A stretch of 64,000 nt of DNA from Dryocosmus kuriphilus (GCA_038277395.1 CM076196.1:82649786-82713785); one strand, 5' to 3'. Positions 1 through 12,730 are shown, counted from the stretch's first letter. The notes: generated by a model from the sequence alone, not told the origin. A program made the numbers and translations.

Positions 1-216
1 GATAGTTTAATTTTTTATAAATAACGGCCAAATATAATTATAGTAACTTTTCCCTAAAGAAAAATATAATAAAACTCTAAATAAATATTGTTAAATTAAC
101 AATTTTTACCTGAAATACTTTTAAAAAATTGTTATATAGAAGCCACCTTTAAAATTCGCAGTTATTTCATAATGGATATATTTTTTATTTTTGATGGTAA
201 ATGTCTGAATAGAATT

Positions 217-594
217 AATATTTGAATTCTTATAAGATGGAAATTAGAAACTGACAATACTTCAGACAATTTCTTAGAGTATTCAGAGGAGTTGAAAAGC
301 AGAAATCTACTTTATCAGAACTCAATGATAACTCTTTTTACGATTTTTAAATAAAATCCGAAAATATACAATTTTTCTAAAAAATCGCTGTGGACCGGAT
401 TTGAACCGGCAACCTTCTCAATTCTAGTGAGACGCGCTACCAATTGAGCCACCACGGGTCAACAGTGAAAATTTTAGAATTTGTATTTACGCGATCTATG
501 ATGGAAAGATTCAGCGAAGAGTGTATTACGTCAGTACACATATAGTCATTATAAGTATTATAGTCATCCATCTTATAAGAATTCGGATATATTT
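217..594. repeat. Short inverted repeat enclosing a tRNA-like sequence
   Basis: The ends at 217-242 and 569-594 are inverted copies sharing a core GAATTCTTATAAGATGGA. A tRNA-like sequence lies near the middle. This could be a small MITE or SINE-derived unit. The arms are only about 20-25 bp, so chance or a decayed element are both possible. Confidence 0.5.
386..458 (-). tRNA. tRNA-like sequence or tRNA pseudogene, class I fold
   Basis: On the minus strand it shows an A box (TGGCTCAATTGG), a perfect 5-bp anticodon stem (TCTCA/TGAGA) with loop CTAGAAT, a 5-base variable loop and a perfect T arm around TTCAAAT (B box GGTTCAAATCC). The loop would read anticodon AGA (Ser), but the long variable arm of tRNA-Ser is absent. 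The acceptor stem pairs at only about 5 of 7 positions and the D stem has a mismatch. The overall sequence resembles tRNA-Trp-type molecules. I read it as a pseudogene or tRNA-derived repeat head rather than a working gene. Confidence 0.6.
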
Positions 595-2682
595 TTGTCG
601 ATTTCATAAATCATTATTAGTATTGGGCGAATTTTGACATTGATAGTACACTGTACATCCTTAAAAAAATATCGATTAACAATTTTTAATCTTATGTATC
701 TTAAAAATGTCCGCTTTAAAAATGTTGAATGCTTTTTACTTGGACATTTATCTAATTTTAAAATAATTCAATTATTTCGTTTCAACTAAAAATGTTTGAA
801 ACTAGAAATTACTTTTAGACATTTTAATTAAATATTTTTATTTTTTAATTCTTCTCTTAATAGGAATTTATGCCGATAAATAACGTCACGCTTTTAAAAC
901 TTACTCAATTTTATATGCATTCAGAGATTGCAATATTTCGCTGTTAAATTTAAAATTTTTGACCTTTTAATTTAAAATTCCTCACGTTATCACGACTCTA
1001 TGTAGGTATATAAAAAATAAGACCGAGAAAATGTTGTCAAAAACCCTCAAGTAGGAGTTTCTTTTTTTCACCCCATTTTCAATTCCTATTTATAGAAAGC
1101 AGATTTGTCCCAGATTTTCCAGTATTTTCTACGCATATGGTGCTCATGGACTATATTATCTCATGCAAAACCTCAGGGTCGCTTCTTGAATAGCTTTTTT
1201 TATAGGCAACCGGAGAGACAGATGGACACCGATACGAGATGATAAGGTTTCCTCAAGAGACTTCCTAAAAACCCTCAAAATTATTCCATTTTTCATGGTA
1301 AAACTTTCCACAACCTCAAATAAATTAAATAATTGTATGGTTTCAAAAACATGTTTTCTTGATTTTTACGACTTTTATTTTTAAATTACCTTGAGCATAT
1401 GAAATTTCAAAAAAAAAAAAAAAATGATCGGAATGTCTTACACTTAAAAATGCCGTATTTCATTTTCCAGCTTTAAAAACTTTTAGATTTGAAGTATGTT
1501 AGCCTCATTTATAATTGCAAAATTTGAGCACTTAATTTTGATTCTTTCTTTATTTGTGGGGTTTGGACATTTTTTATTGTTCAGTTTTAAGCGCACAATT
1601 TGAGATTGTACAATTTTGTCTGTTTTAAATTTTAAATTGTTCAGTTGCTATTATGTAATTTTTAAATCCTTTGATTTGAATCCTTTTGTTTTAATTAAAA
1701 ACATTTCTTTAAACTATTTCTTTTTAAATGCTTTCAATTTTTAATTTAAAAATTTGGAATGCTTAAATTTCAAAATAGCTAAATTTTGAAAATTTTAAAT
1801 TTGATATTGTTCATGTTAAACTTTGAACGATAAAAATTATACCCCTTTTTTCAATTAAATTTCTGCTTTAACTTTTAGTCTTTCTATTTGAAATTGTAAA
1901 TTGTGAAACGTTTAAATTTGATATTTTTTAAATTATATATTCTTTGAATTATTGAAAATAACAAATTTGAAAGTATTTTGGCTTTTAATATTTTAATATT
2001 GAAAACTTAGTTTTATATTTTCAAATTAATAAATTTTCGGGTAAATTTTGAAGTGTTGTAATCTAAAGCTATCGTATTTTAAATATATAAAAAAATTTAA
2101 TTGTGCAATAGATTTTTACTTACAATAGGTTGCATTTACTTGCAACCATTTGCCATTTTGTAGTCGATGCTTACATTGAAATTTGAAACAAGTAGTTTGT
2201 TAATTTTTTCCTCTATAGAACTGATATTATTTTTGTGTAGATATAAATTTCCTGAAAGGACTAGGTCAATAGATTTTCAGTATATAGCAATACACAGTTC
2301 ATAAATCTCGATCAGACACAATCCATTATCACTGAACGCTGCAAAATGAAAAAAAAGCATTTCCGCAGTTTGCAGCTGCTGCTCTCTCAAATGAGTTCAC
2401 TGTCTTAAATTAAGATTTATGTAAATTTCTTAGTTGCCGAGTGAGCCAAGTAAGTTACCAGTATCATCCATAAGGACTTCTCGCCAAAATTGTTGCTTCA
2501 AAAATTCTTCATCTTCCACTCATTTAACGTGTTCTGCTCTCCAGAGATTCCTTCTCTTTAGTTTCTCTCTGTACTTATAGGTCTAGATTTCTCCATAGGA
2601 TTTATGAAGTAGAAGAATAAATCTTAAAGTTGCGAAATTTAATTTAATTTTAGAATTGAGATAATAAACACTAGGAATTAAC
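595..2682. other. AT-rich DNA without recognisable genes
   Basis: No open frame of useful length and no recognisable motif. It contains short A and T runs and many TTTAAATTT-like words that look like degenerate simple sequence. Confidence 0.6.
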
Positions 2683-3404
2683 GTATAATTGAAAATGTTG
2701 CGGCCTTTGTTGGGTTTTTTGCTATTTATTTTAAAAAATTCATTGCCAACATGTTTCGATTCAAATTTGAATCTTATTCATGACATTTTTATAACATTTT
2801 AAAAGCAGTAATATAATAATCAAAATCAATGGAACATTCCGTATATTTTGTACAGAATAAGTTTTATTCTGTGAAACCTAACCTGTACAAAAGATTATTC
2901 AAGTTAATGTTTTGTAGAATGCAAAAAAGTTTGTATTATTATATTATTAATTAAAGGAAATTATTATTACTTACTTTAGTGTCCATTTTGTTAAAGAAAA
3001 AGGTGTTTAAGTTAAAAAATAAGGAAAATTTTGTTAGAGCCATGAGGTTTATCCGATAAAAACGTCATGACTGAAATTTTAGGTTAGCATCATAAAATAC
3101 GTATATAGCTATAACCCGCGAAAAATGAGAAAAATTTGAAAAATTTTGAAAATTTAAAAATTATGAATGTGTGTAATTAAATTATTATAAATATTGCTAA
3201 GACCTTGAATGTCAGTTCTAAAATTAATAGAATTTCTATCATGTTGTATATGAATCATCTCTAGAATTAATCTTTTGTCCAGGTTAGGTTCTGTTTCTAA
3301 AATTTGGACATCTCTTAAATTAAAATTAAAAACATGTTGGCAATGAATTTTTTTTAAATAAACAGCAAAAAACCCAACAAAGGCCGCAACATTTTCAATT
3401 ATAC
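2683..3404. mobile_element. Palindromic (fold-back) element, ~720 bp
   Basis: The outer ~75 bp at 2683-2758 reappear inverted at 3331-3404, including GTTGCGGCCTTTGTTGGG and TTGCCAACATGTTT. A second inner inverted pair lies at about 2877-2897 and 3271-3290 (CCTAACCTGTACAAAAG versus its complement). No coding sequence. Next to the left arm, on the minus strand, a self-complementary GATTCAAATTTGAATC is followed by GAAAC, which resembles a decayed hammerhead core as found in terminal repeats of Penelope-like elements. It may be a non-autonomous derivative of such an element. Confidence 0.65.
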
Positions 3405-5083
3405 ATTATTCTTGGGTAAAAATTATTATACATATTAGGAATTAATCTGGAATTAACTACCACATACCATGTGTAATAATATTACCATTAAAAGGACAAA
3501 TTTTTTTTTTTTTTTTTTTTGGACAGTTTTATTCCGGCAGAATGTCACTAAGATATTTAATATTAGTTACATTCCCTCTATTAATTGACTTTGCGTGAAT
3601 ATAAACACTCTGAGGAAAATATTGACACACGTCAAGGAGAACTCGTGAGAAAAAAGAGCGTTTCACACACATTTGTTTCAGCATAATAAAAGATTTATTT
3701 TCTTAGAAATATGCGCTTGAAAATGTGTTTAGTTAATAAATAAAGAAGATTTTTGCTTTTTTTCTTAACTTTATTTTCCTTCTTGAAATAAATTGAATTG
3801 CAAATTACTAATCTTTTTTACAAGGTAACTTTTGACTTTTAATTGGAGTTAGTTTCACGTACGAGTCTAGTTTTCTTTTATTGCAATCAAACTTTATTTT
3901 CTGAGTTGAACTTGTCAACTCAAGATCAAGATCAGTTTACTTTTAAATGGTTTTTATACTCTTAGTGTGTTCTCAAAATAAATTTACATATTTGCGACAA
4001 AATACAAACATGTGCTAGAGTAATTCAGAATTTATAAGCTCTCTAAATTTTAATAATAATAACAGTAGTAGGTATGTTAATAAAAATAGTATATTCTTAG
4101 CATTCAATCGCAATTTTTGTGGTCTACCGAAAGTGTAGAAGCGGACCATCGAGTTTTTAACTGCTTCTCGCAAAATATGCAGACGTCTGTCATGCGGTAT
4201 TGGATTCTCTATGTATGGCATTTCATTATTTACTTCAGAGTTAAAAAATATTTCATGATTGTGGCCGATATTTTTTACAGAGAAATGAATGATTTAGTGA
4301 ATTAATAAAAATAATCACAGTTTATAGGTTACATATAGCTTATAATTAAAAATTATTTGGATTGAAAGTATATAAATGTGTTTTTTATATAATTCTTTAT
4401 GTGTCGAAAAAAATTGAAGTAACGCTTTCATCTATGGAAAACGAAAATATGCAAATAGTGCAGGTACCTATAAATTAAGGTCATGTCAGCCTTGTGGAAT
4501 TCTGTGCTTTGTCTATGCTTTGCATAAAGACTTACAATGAAAATATAGCTACTGGTATTATACGAGCGACACTCATGAAAAACATGCGGAATCTCATGAC
4601 GGATTTGGAAGTACTGGAAGCCGTTCCTCGAACGGCTTACCTATATTTGAGCCATGCATAGTTAATTTCAAATCAACAACAATCTCCTACTAGAAGTGTA
4701 GATTTAATGAAATGGATTCAAATATGCTCACTAAAATGAATGTGCTGGGAAATGTGTGCTTGCAATTTGGAAAACTTGAAGAATGCATCAATAAAATCAT
4801 ACAAAGTGATTTCAACTTGGAAATGGGACTAAAGTTTCTTTAAATTATATTTTTACAGAAATAATAATAAATTTTATTACTTGTTGGGCCACCTAAACTT
4901 TCTGATGGTATTGTAATTGCAAAAAATAAAAAGTGTGCCGCCAATTTCGTACTTACTAAACGATTTTTAAGTTTCTTTTTTCAAATTGAAGCTAATTAAA
5001 TTTTTAAGAAATCTGTTGGGGCTGATTCATAACAAAAAAAATTCGCTGATTTATTATTTAAGTTGAAAAATGACCAAAAAAAA
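3405..5083. other. AT-rich DNA, no supported gene
   Basis: Contains a 20-base T run at 3501-3520. Around 4715-4842 a 46-residue open stretch with ordinary-looking codons ends in a stop, but I recognise no family, start or splice signal. Otherwise nothing is visible. Confidence 0.5.
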
Positions 5084-6373
5084 TCTGCCCGCTTCGCGGG
5101 CATATTCTCCTCGCGCGCTTCGCGCGAAGTATGAGCGCGCCTAAAGCGCATGATCTGCTGGTCGTCACGCTTAGCGCTCCGATATATTTAAGCCTCGCGC
5201 TTCACGCTCGGATGTTTTTGTTCCTTGCACATCGAGCTTGGTATTCATTACGTAGGTCTTAAAATTTCAAAACACCTACTTTTAATGAGATTATTAAATT
5301 TGAATTTTTTATTAAAAATTACAAAAGAAAATATTTTACTTACGGCTCTATCGACCTTAAGGAATACATTCTCATCATGACACTCGCGCTTCGCGCTCGA
5401 CAATTCAATTTTTTTTAAACACATTCTATGGTAAAGTTTTTTTGTGATTTTCCAAATTTTTACAATGCAGGATTTCGATACTTAAAAGTAAAACGATGAG
5501 TCTTATAAATAAATTTTGTAGCTCTTTCCAAGGTAAACAATTCTGCTTGTTAATATTTTCTCATATCTTGCATAGTTTTGCTGAAAAGTGATTGTCTTTA
5601 TATTTCATAAAATATTTCACAAATAACTCAAAAACTAGGCGTCTGCTCAAAAAATGATGGAAAGAAAATTTGTAGATCTTTTTGAGGTGAAAAATTTATT
5701 AATTATAATTTTTTCGTATCTTGCATAGTTTGGCGGGAAATTTGAAATCTTTTATTTTTAATAACTTTTCTTGATTAAAACAAAAACCGCGAATTTTATC
5801 AAAAAATGGTTAATACAAAATTTGTAGATCTTTTTGAGCTGAAAAACTTTGCTTATTATCATTTTTTTCTTATCTTGAATATTTTGTCAAGAAAACAGTT
5901 TTCTGTTTTTAATAACGTGAGTTATTAAAGTTATTAAAGTTATTAAAGAGTTATTAAATGAGTTTTTAACAACGTGAGTTGAATAATTTTACTCTCTACT
6001 ATTTTTTCTGTATTTCGCATAGTTTGGTCGAAAAATTGATTTTTTGATTTTGTGAAAACAGTTTTTGATGGATAAAACCATAACCACTGGTCAAAACCCG
6101 CTGGTTAACGAACTCCTCCTTTTTTTTGCATCCTGAAGAAGTGTGCCAAAGCACAATCCAATCCGATCAGTCTTTCGAAAATTATCGCGACTATAGGCAA
6201 CGACAACGATAACGACGACAACGACAACAGACACCGTCGTAAAAAAAAAAAAAAACGTTTTTTCTAACTCAGGGGGTTTCAAAACGTGGAGATTTTTTGA
6301 AAACGTGGGGGGGGGGGGGGGGGGAGTCAAATTTTACATAAATCTAATACCCTCTCTGATGAGAATGTAAAAA
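5084..6373. mobile_element. GC-hairpin-headed dispersed repeat, copy 1
   Basis: One of three full copies (others at 27534-28596 and 58643-59867). It begins with TCTGCCCGCTTCGCGGGC, a perfect 6-bp stem hairpin after an A run, followed by several CGCGCTTCGCGCG-type palindromes. The body is AT-rich and made of related ~170-180-bp units containing ATTTGTAGATCTTTTTGA and TATCTTGCATAGTTTGG. It ends with a purine/GACAAC-rich stretch, CAGACACCGTCGTAAAA, and a final GATGAGAATGTAAAAA. This copy has an 18-base G run at 6307-6324 and a long A run. No transposase is visible, so it is non-autonomous or of unknown class. Confidence 0.75.
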
Positions 6374-6439
6374 TTAAGAAATTCACGTTTTTGATATAAT
6401 TTAATCGACTGGTAAGCGTGAGCAACGCAATGAAAATGC

Positions 6440-7296
6440 GCCTGAGTAGAGAGCAGATTTTTTAATAACTTTTACAAACTTTCTTATTAACTTCATATGT
6501 ATTTTTTGACTAAAACAACTATTATACGTTTCATGAATAAACTATGCGTTGGATCAAAAAATAGATTTAAGCAAATTTGTAGATATTTTTAAGGTGAACA
6601 ATTTTGCTTCGTAATATTTTCTCGTATCTCGCATAGTTTTTCTGAAAAGTGGATTTGTTGTATTTAATAACATATTTCACGAATAATTCAAAAACTACGC
6701 GTCTGTTCGAAAAAATGATTGGAACCAAATTTGTATATCTTTTTAAGCTGAACAACTTTATTTATTACTATTTTTTCCGTATCTTGCATAGTTTGGAGGG
6801 AAATTTGAATTTTTTATTTTTAATAACGTTTTCTCGATTAAAACAAAAACCGTGCATGTTATCAAAAAATAGTTAAAACAAAATTTGTAGATTTTTTCGC
6901 GGTGAACAATTTTACTTTCTGCCAATTTTTTTTGTATCTTGCATAGTTTAGCCGGAAAATTGATTTCTTGGTTTTCTGAAAACCGTTTTTGATGGATAAA
7001 ACCATAACAACTGGTCAAAAAACGCTGGTTTACGAACTCGTTCTTACTTTTTAACCCCTAAAAAAGAATGCCAATGCGCAATCCAATCCGATTAGTCCTT
7101 CGAAAGTTTTCGTGGGAACAGACTCCGACGACGACGACAACGACAACGACGACAACGACAACAGACAGACAGACACCGTCGTAAAACATGTTTTTTCGGA
7201 TTCAGGAGGTCACGAAACGTCGAGATTTCATGAAATCCGCGAAAGTAATTTTTGACATAAAACTAATACCTTCTCGTTGAGATGAGAATGTAAAAA
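6440..7296. mobile_element. Partial copy of the GC-hairpin repeat, head missing
   Basis: It repeats the body and tail of the preceding element: two ATTTGTAGAT units, the GACGACAACGACAAC stretch, CAGACAGACACCGTCGTAAAA and a terminal GATGAGAATGTAAAAA. The GC-rich hairpin head is absent. It lies in direct orientation immediately after copy 1, so it could be a tandem duplication or a second insertion. Confidence 0.7.
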
Positions 7297-7313
7297 TATG
7301 CTTTTATATTTAA

Positions 7314-8645
7314 ACTACCTAAATTGCTTTGTTTATTGATATTTTCTTAAAAGTATGTAGAAATAGTAAATTCACTCACGTTAAACAGATGAAAAATTAT
7401 TGTTGTAGGTAATTTTTGTAAAAAAATGCACTTCTCTCGCATGTTTTAATATAGAAAAATATTTCTTTTCTGTGTGATGCTACTCAACAGTAATTCGTTT
7501 TGTTATAAACAATTGTTAGAAATAAAATCACACATTACGCACTTTCAAACGTAGAGCATTTTTATTTTCTGTCCAAGTCATTTTTCCTCATCTCAAGAAC
7601 AATGTCTCGATACACCAGGTTTCATTAAAAACAATTGTCATTGTTATAAATAATTTTTAGAAACAAAATAACTTTTACTGTGGAGATACTTCTTTCTATG
7701 TGAAGAATAATATTACGGTGAAACGAAATGACTCGACCGAAAGAAAATTTTCCACCTTCATAATTGCGACGTAAGTGAATTTATTTAAAGAAATTGTTTA
7801 TAACAACTAAGTTTTTATTAAGTGGCAATATTTTACATGACAATATTATTATTGAGATAGAAAAAAAGGAACTTCACAGCAAATAACAGTTTTCTACTTT
7901 CAAAAATCCGAAATAAGTGAATTTCTATATAACAATTGTTTATAACAATAACAATTGTTGTTGAATAGCAATATATTGTGTCACGTATCCTTGAGATGAA
8001 AATTAATTATCCTGCAGAAAAAAATGTCTTTTGAAGCCTCGTGAAGTCTTCTGAATTCTTTTGAAGTATTTTGATGTCTTTTGAAGTCATTGAAGTTTTT
8101 GAAGTCTTTTGAGGTTTCTTGAATTCTTTTGAAGTCTTTTAAAGACATTTGAATTTTTTCGAAGTCTTTGAAGTCTTTCTTTTGAGGTTTTTTAAAATTC
8201 TTTTAAGTTCTTTGAAGTCTTTGAATTCTTTAAAGTCTTGAAGTCTGGTGTACATCAGAATTTCTAGTGGTGAACCCCTCGGATAATATTATTCTTGAAG
8301 TAAAAAGAAGTGTCTCCACTAAAGGGAAAAATTTTCTATATTCAAAAAAGCGATATAAGTAAATTTGTTTATTAAGAATTATTTATTACACCGACAATTG
8401 TTTTGTTGAGTTCTCGGACATGAATAGTTATTACCTTTAAGTAATTAAACGACGAAATCAGTACATATAATGCACCTAATCACCGAAAATGTAGCAAATG
8501 CCAGTTTTATCCATTAATTTGTTTATAACAATTAAAGAAATAAATGAATTTAATATATTATAAACATTTCTGTTTATCGCGGTTAAATTGACTATTTCTA
8601 TATGTTTCTGAGAAAATATCAATTTAACAAAGCAAAGTAGGTAGT
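7314..8645. mobile_element. Palindromic element with ~140-bp internal repeats
   Basis: The ends are inverted: the left ACTACCTAAATTGCTTTG region corresponds to the complement of the right end near 8620-8645. Inside, the motif TTGTTATAAACAA or its complement recurs at about 7503, 7642, 7797, 7943 and 8522, roughly 140-155 bp apart where contiguous. No coding capacity. The same motif and spacing occur in the arms of the Transib-bearing element at 43342-47962. Confidence 0.6.
8018..8245. repeat. Degenerate minisatellite, TTTTGAAGTC words
   Basis: A run of imperfect TTTTGAAGTCTTTTGAAG-like words, each about 9-14 bases, inside the palindromic element. Confidence 0.7.
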
Positions 8646-9520
8646 ATCAAATACAAAAAAAAATGGTTTTTTGTCTTTTTTCAACTTAAATAACAAATTA
8701 GTTAAACTTTTCGTTACAAATCGTCCAAAAATTCAATTTTTTCCTCACTATGCACCATACCGTAAAATGTAATAAAATTTTTTATAGAGCTATTGCATTT
8801 TCCGCAATGTAAAAGACTAGTAGATAAAAGAGGATGAAAACTCATCGTAACGACACTCTTATTTCTTTTCTCGGATTCGACCTCGACCCATTTCTTAGCT
8901 AGGCTTTTCTGAGTTGGCCCGCGACATGAAAAAGATAGGGAGGATGATAGTATAACTGAATAAGCAACGGAACAACGGGCGACTAGACGAGGTGGGAGTC
9001 ACTTACTCATTCGCTCTGGATTGTTGGACAGGTAATTAGAGGAGCAACGCTTCGCCTCTGGGCCTAATTATGAAAGGTCTCTCTCAGTTTTGTATCTCTT
9101 TCTCCACTTTTTTAACCCCCACCCTCACAATTCTCATCAAGATTGTGCTCCTTCTTCTTGCTCTTCTCGACGAAGCACAAAACTGCAAGGAAGCTCAATT
9201 GCCACATCACAAGATTCATACGACTCCGTGCCCCTTATCTTTGGACCTCTTCAGGTTCTTTACACGCATCACTCTTTTCTTGAGATTCTCATCTGAAGTC
9301 TCTTTGATGCAAACTCTCAAGAAATGCCGAATATTTCTTTAGAAATACACTGAAATTTTATAGAGTTTGCAGTGCAGATGTTTCTTATTAAAATAATTAT
9401 AATTGTAGGTCTAGATCGACTTTAACTATTTTAAACATGTGGATTGAATTTTAAGATTTAGGTAATTTAATTTTGGGTCTTCACACTTGGTCAATGTATT
9501 TTTAAATAAATTACTTAATG
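8646..9520. other. Unique-looking DNA, no supported gene
   Basis: About 8880-9360 is less AT-rich than its surroundings. It contains an open stretch with hydrophobic residues but no recognisable domain or splice structure. Nothing else is visible. Confidence 0.45.
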
Positions 9521-9639
9521 AGAAAAATTTATTTTGCAACTGAAGTGCAGTATTAAATGCTCTCGAACTAACACTATCCTTCTTAAATTGATCCAGATAG
9601 TCGTAAAAAATTCAAATTTATATTTAACAAACAAAATTT

Positions 9640-10490
9640 ACAAACTTTTAGCTTTTTTTGAGAATTTTCTGACTAAAAAAAAAACTTTATCACCAGGAGA
9701 GGATTTTAGGGGTTTTTTTTCGGAGTTTTTGATATCACCATTCTTCGGGGGATTAATAAAGAGAAATTCCAAGACAAAAAAATCGCCAATAAATTTCAAA
9801 CTTCGATGCCATTTTATTGATTTTTTAGTAATTTTCAATAGAGGATGGTATTTTTGGGGTTCGAGCGGAGTTTCTTATCCCTACTATTATTCGAGGGATT
9901 AAGGAAGAGATTTTTTCAAGATATAAAATCCTGGAAAATTCACATACTTTTAGCTTTTTTTAACCTTTTTCTGTTTTGTTGAAAAATCCTTTATCACTGG
10001 GGGTGAGATTCAGGGATTTTATCGGAATTTCTTACCATCAACATTCTTCGGAAGATTAAAAAAGAGAAATTCCGAGCCAAAAAAATTACCAGAAAATTAC
10101 AAACTTCGGTGCCGTTGGGTAATTTTATTTATTTCCTGTCCATTTTTAACACAGGGTGGTTTTTAGGGCATCAAGGAGGTTTGTTAACCCCATTTTTATT
10201 TGGGGGATTATTGAAGAGATTTTTGGGAAAATTAACATGCATAATTAGCTTTTTTAACGTTTTTCTGATTTTTGAAAAATACTTTATCAGTGACGGTGAG
10301 TTTTAGGTGCTTTTTCAGGGTTTCTTAGCATTACCATTTTTCGGGGAATTAAGAAGGAGAAATTCCGACCCAAAAAATTACCAGAAAATTACAAACTTCA
10401 GTGCCATTTGGTCGTTTTATTGATTGTTTTGGCATTTTTAATAGAGGTTGGTTTTTAGGGGTTGGAGCGGGAATCAAAATCATCACAAGT
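9640..10490. repeat. Degenerate ~300-bp tandem repeat, about three units
   Basis: GAGAAATTCC followed by a lysine-coding-like A-rich stretch and CAAACTTC recurs at about 9759, 10065 and 10348. The interleaved motifs TTTAGCTTTTTT and TTTATCACTGG keep the same spacing. Short open frames across it are by-products of the repeat. Confidence 0.7.
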
Positions 10491-11579
10491 TTTGTTAGGG
10501 CGATGATTAATAACGTTTGGAGTAATTATTTTATCAAATAAATGTACATTTCGTGAATTTCACTGCTGCAGACACGGAAACCATGTTAAGGTTGGTTTCC
10601 CATCCAATAAATTAAAAAAGTTCTTCTTTTTTGCATATAATGTATTTTTCAGGCGCAGCAAAAATGTGTAGCAAAAAAATTTTGTTATATAAATTTTCTT
10701 TCATTGTTCATTTGAACGTTCAGAACTTTATGGTCATGAAATTCTGAAGAAGTTTTTACTGAACAAACTTATTTCTTTTGCGTTGATTATGTGTGTGTCT
10801 CAGAGCCTCCAGTTTGAGAGCAATCATATCTTTTATATGCAGCTTAGCAATTGCATATAACGAAACTTTTAGGGATTTTCAAGCAAATTCTTGTCCGGGT
10901 TAACATTGCATAGTAAAAGTGTAATTTATCGGGCCGTTTGAAGTCGAAACTTTCCAGTTATATGTCAGGCTGTGTTATTTCTTTTTTATAAGTTACAAAC
11001 GATGACAACTGAAAGGGAAAAATGCAATACCGAGTCACTGGTCTGGGTTATTTGTGTCATATATACGAAAGAATATCTTTGAAGAGTTTGCCAATAGCAG
11101 TCTGAAATGTCAATTATGAATAGCACAGTACATCTACAACATCGTTGATGAATAGTACTAGAAGATGGAAATGCTTTACTAGAGGCGCACTGAGAAATGG
11201 CTAAGGATCAAAATATTGTTCAATATCGGGAGGCCAGGAATATTTTACCTTCTTCGGCTTCGTTTCACAAAACTTGCAATTCTTCACTTGGAATTGTTAA
11301 ATGTATTAATGTAGAATATTAAAGCTAATCGAAAAAATCTGAGTTTAATCAGTCATAGCTTTGTAAATAAATTCATTGATCATAGAATTATTGATAATTT
11401 TCAATTACGAAAATCAAATACATATTTATGAGAGGATTCCAATGGACTTTTTAGAACTTTAAATATCGGTAACAAAAAGCAAGTACTTTATTTTATTTAT
11501 TGAAAAATATTTTAATGTAAATCATATTTTTTAATTTACTAAAATGTTCTTAAATATTCGATCATTTTTATTTACAATT
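10491..11579. other. AT-rich DNA without recognisable features
   Basis: No open frame of note, no inverted repeat or tandem structure that I could see. Confidence 0.5.
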
Positions 11580-12730
11580 AAAAATCTCTCGAAATTGTGA
11601 AATGTTCTTGTATTTGTAATATTTTGGAATGGTGTAGAATTGTACACAATTGTACAGAATGTTGGAATATCTGAAAATTTCTGGTACTGAACTTTAGAAT
11701 TTAATTGAAATATTATTTATTTTTAAGATTCTTTGAAAACTCAAGACTTTTTTTATTTTCCTAGAATATACTGCAATGTTCTAGATTGTTCTGGAATTTT
11801 CTAAGATCTTATTCTAGTATGTTTTGGAACATTTTATTCCATATAAAATAACATTTTCATTTTATTTCCAATAACATTTTATTTATTCTTGAATGTTTCT
11901 AAAAAATTATCTGAAAATTTTAAAATGTTTCCGACTTTTTTTTTAGAATTTTCTGAAATATTCTATAATTCTCTCGACTTTTATAGTATATTTTACATGA
12001 TTGGGTATAATCCCGAATTTTACGCTAGAAAATTCTAGAATAAGATATTCTAAAATTTTGTGAACAATTTCAAATAGTGTGGAATAATTTGGAATATCTT
12101 AGATTTTTATACAATGTTCTACAATTTTATTGAAGATTCTTTATTTCTAAAATTCTTCAAAAATTTAACAATATTGTTGATTCTTCTAAAATGTTTCGAA
12201 ATGCTTAAGAATATTTTTCAATATATGATCTGAATATTCTAGGAAATGAAAAATATTTTATATTCTATAGCCTGAATATTATTCGAAGTTTTTAAACAAT
12301 TGGCTGTGTCTACTTGCCTCGAAAATATTATTATTATTTGATATATTATACATTATAATATATTATATTCTTATTATAATCTATTATATGACTTTTATCA
12401 AATATTATATTATTATTATAATATATTATATCATTATTACAATATTATTTTCTTGGGAAAAGGGTTTGGGTAGGAATTAGAATAATAATTTCTTGAAAAT
12501 AACCATTTTTATTCACCTTACAATTAGTCGTCCCGAATTGCGGGACGACGAGACACTTCGTAAACAATTTTGAAAGTTTTATGTAAATTCTGAAATGTTT
12601 CACAATAGAAGATTCTAGAATGCTTTTCGAGAATATGGAATCTTGAATTATTAAATGAGCTTAATAATTTTTTAATCTTTTAATTCTTTTAATAACTTGA
12701 ATCTGTATTTTTCTAGAATGTTTTAAAATT
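11580..12730. repeat. Field of degenerate TTCTAGAA/GAATGTTCT words
   Basis: Short words such as TTCTAGAA, GAATATTCT and GAATGTTCTAG recur irregularly over about 1.1 kb. An extremely AT-rich self-complementary TATTATAATATATTATA patch lies near 12340-12445. The same vocabulary reappears at about 30410-30690. This may be an old, heavily diverged minisatellite. Confidence 0.45.

Noticed and set aside
6091..6330. Minus-strand frame beginning with a proline run
   Set aside because: Produced by translating an 18-base G run and an A run within the dispersed repeat.
9070..9342. 90-codon hydrophobic open frame
   Set aside because: No family, no splice context and composition like simple CT-rich sequence; not supported as a gene.
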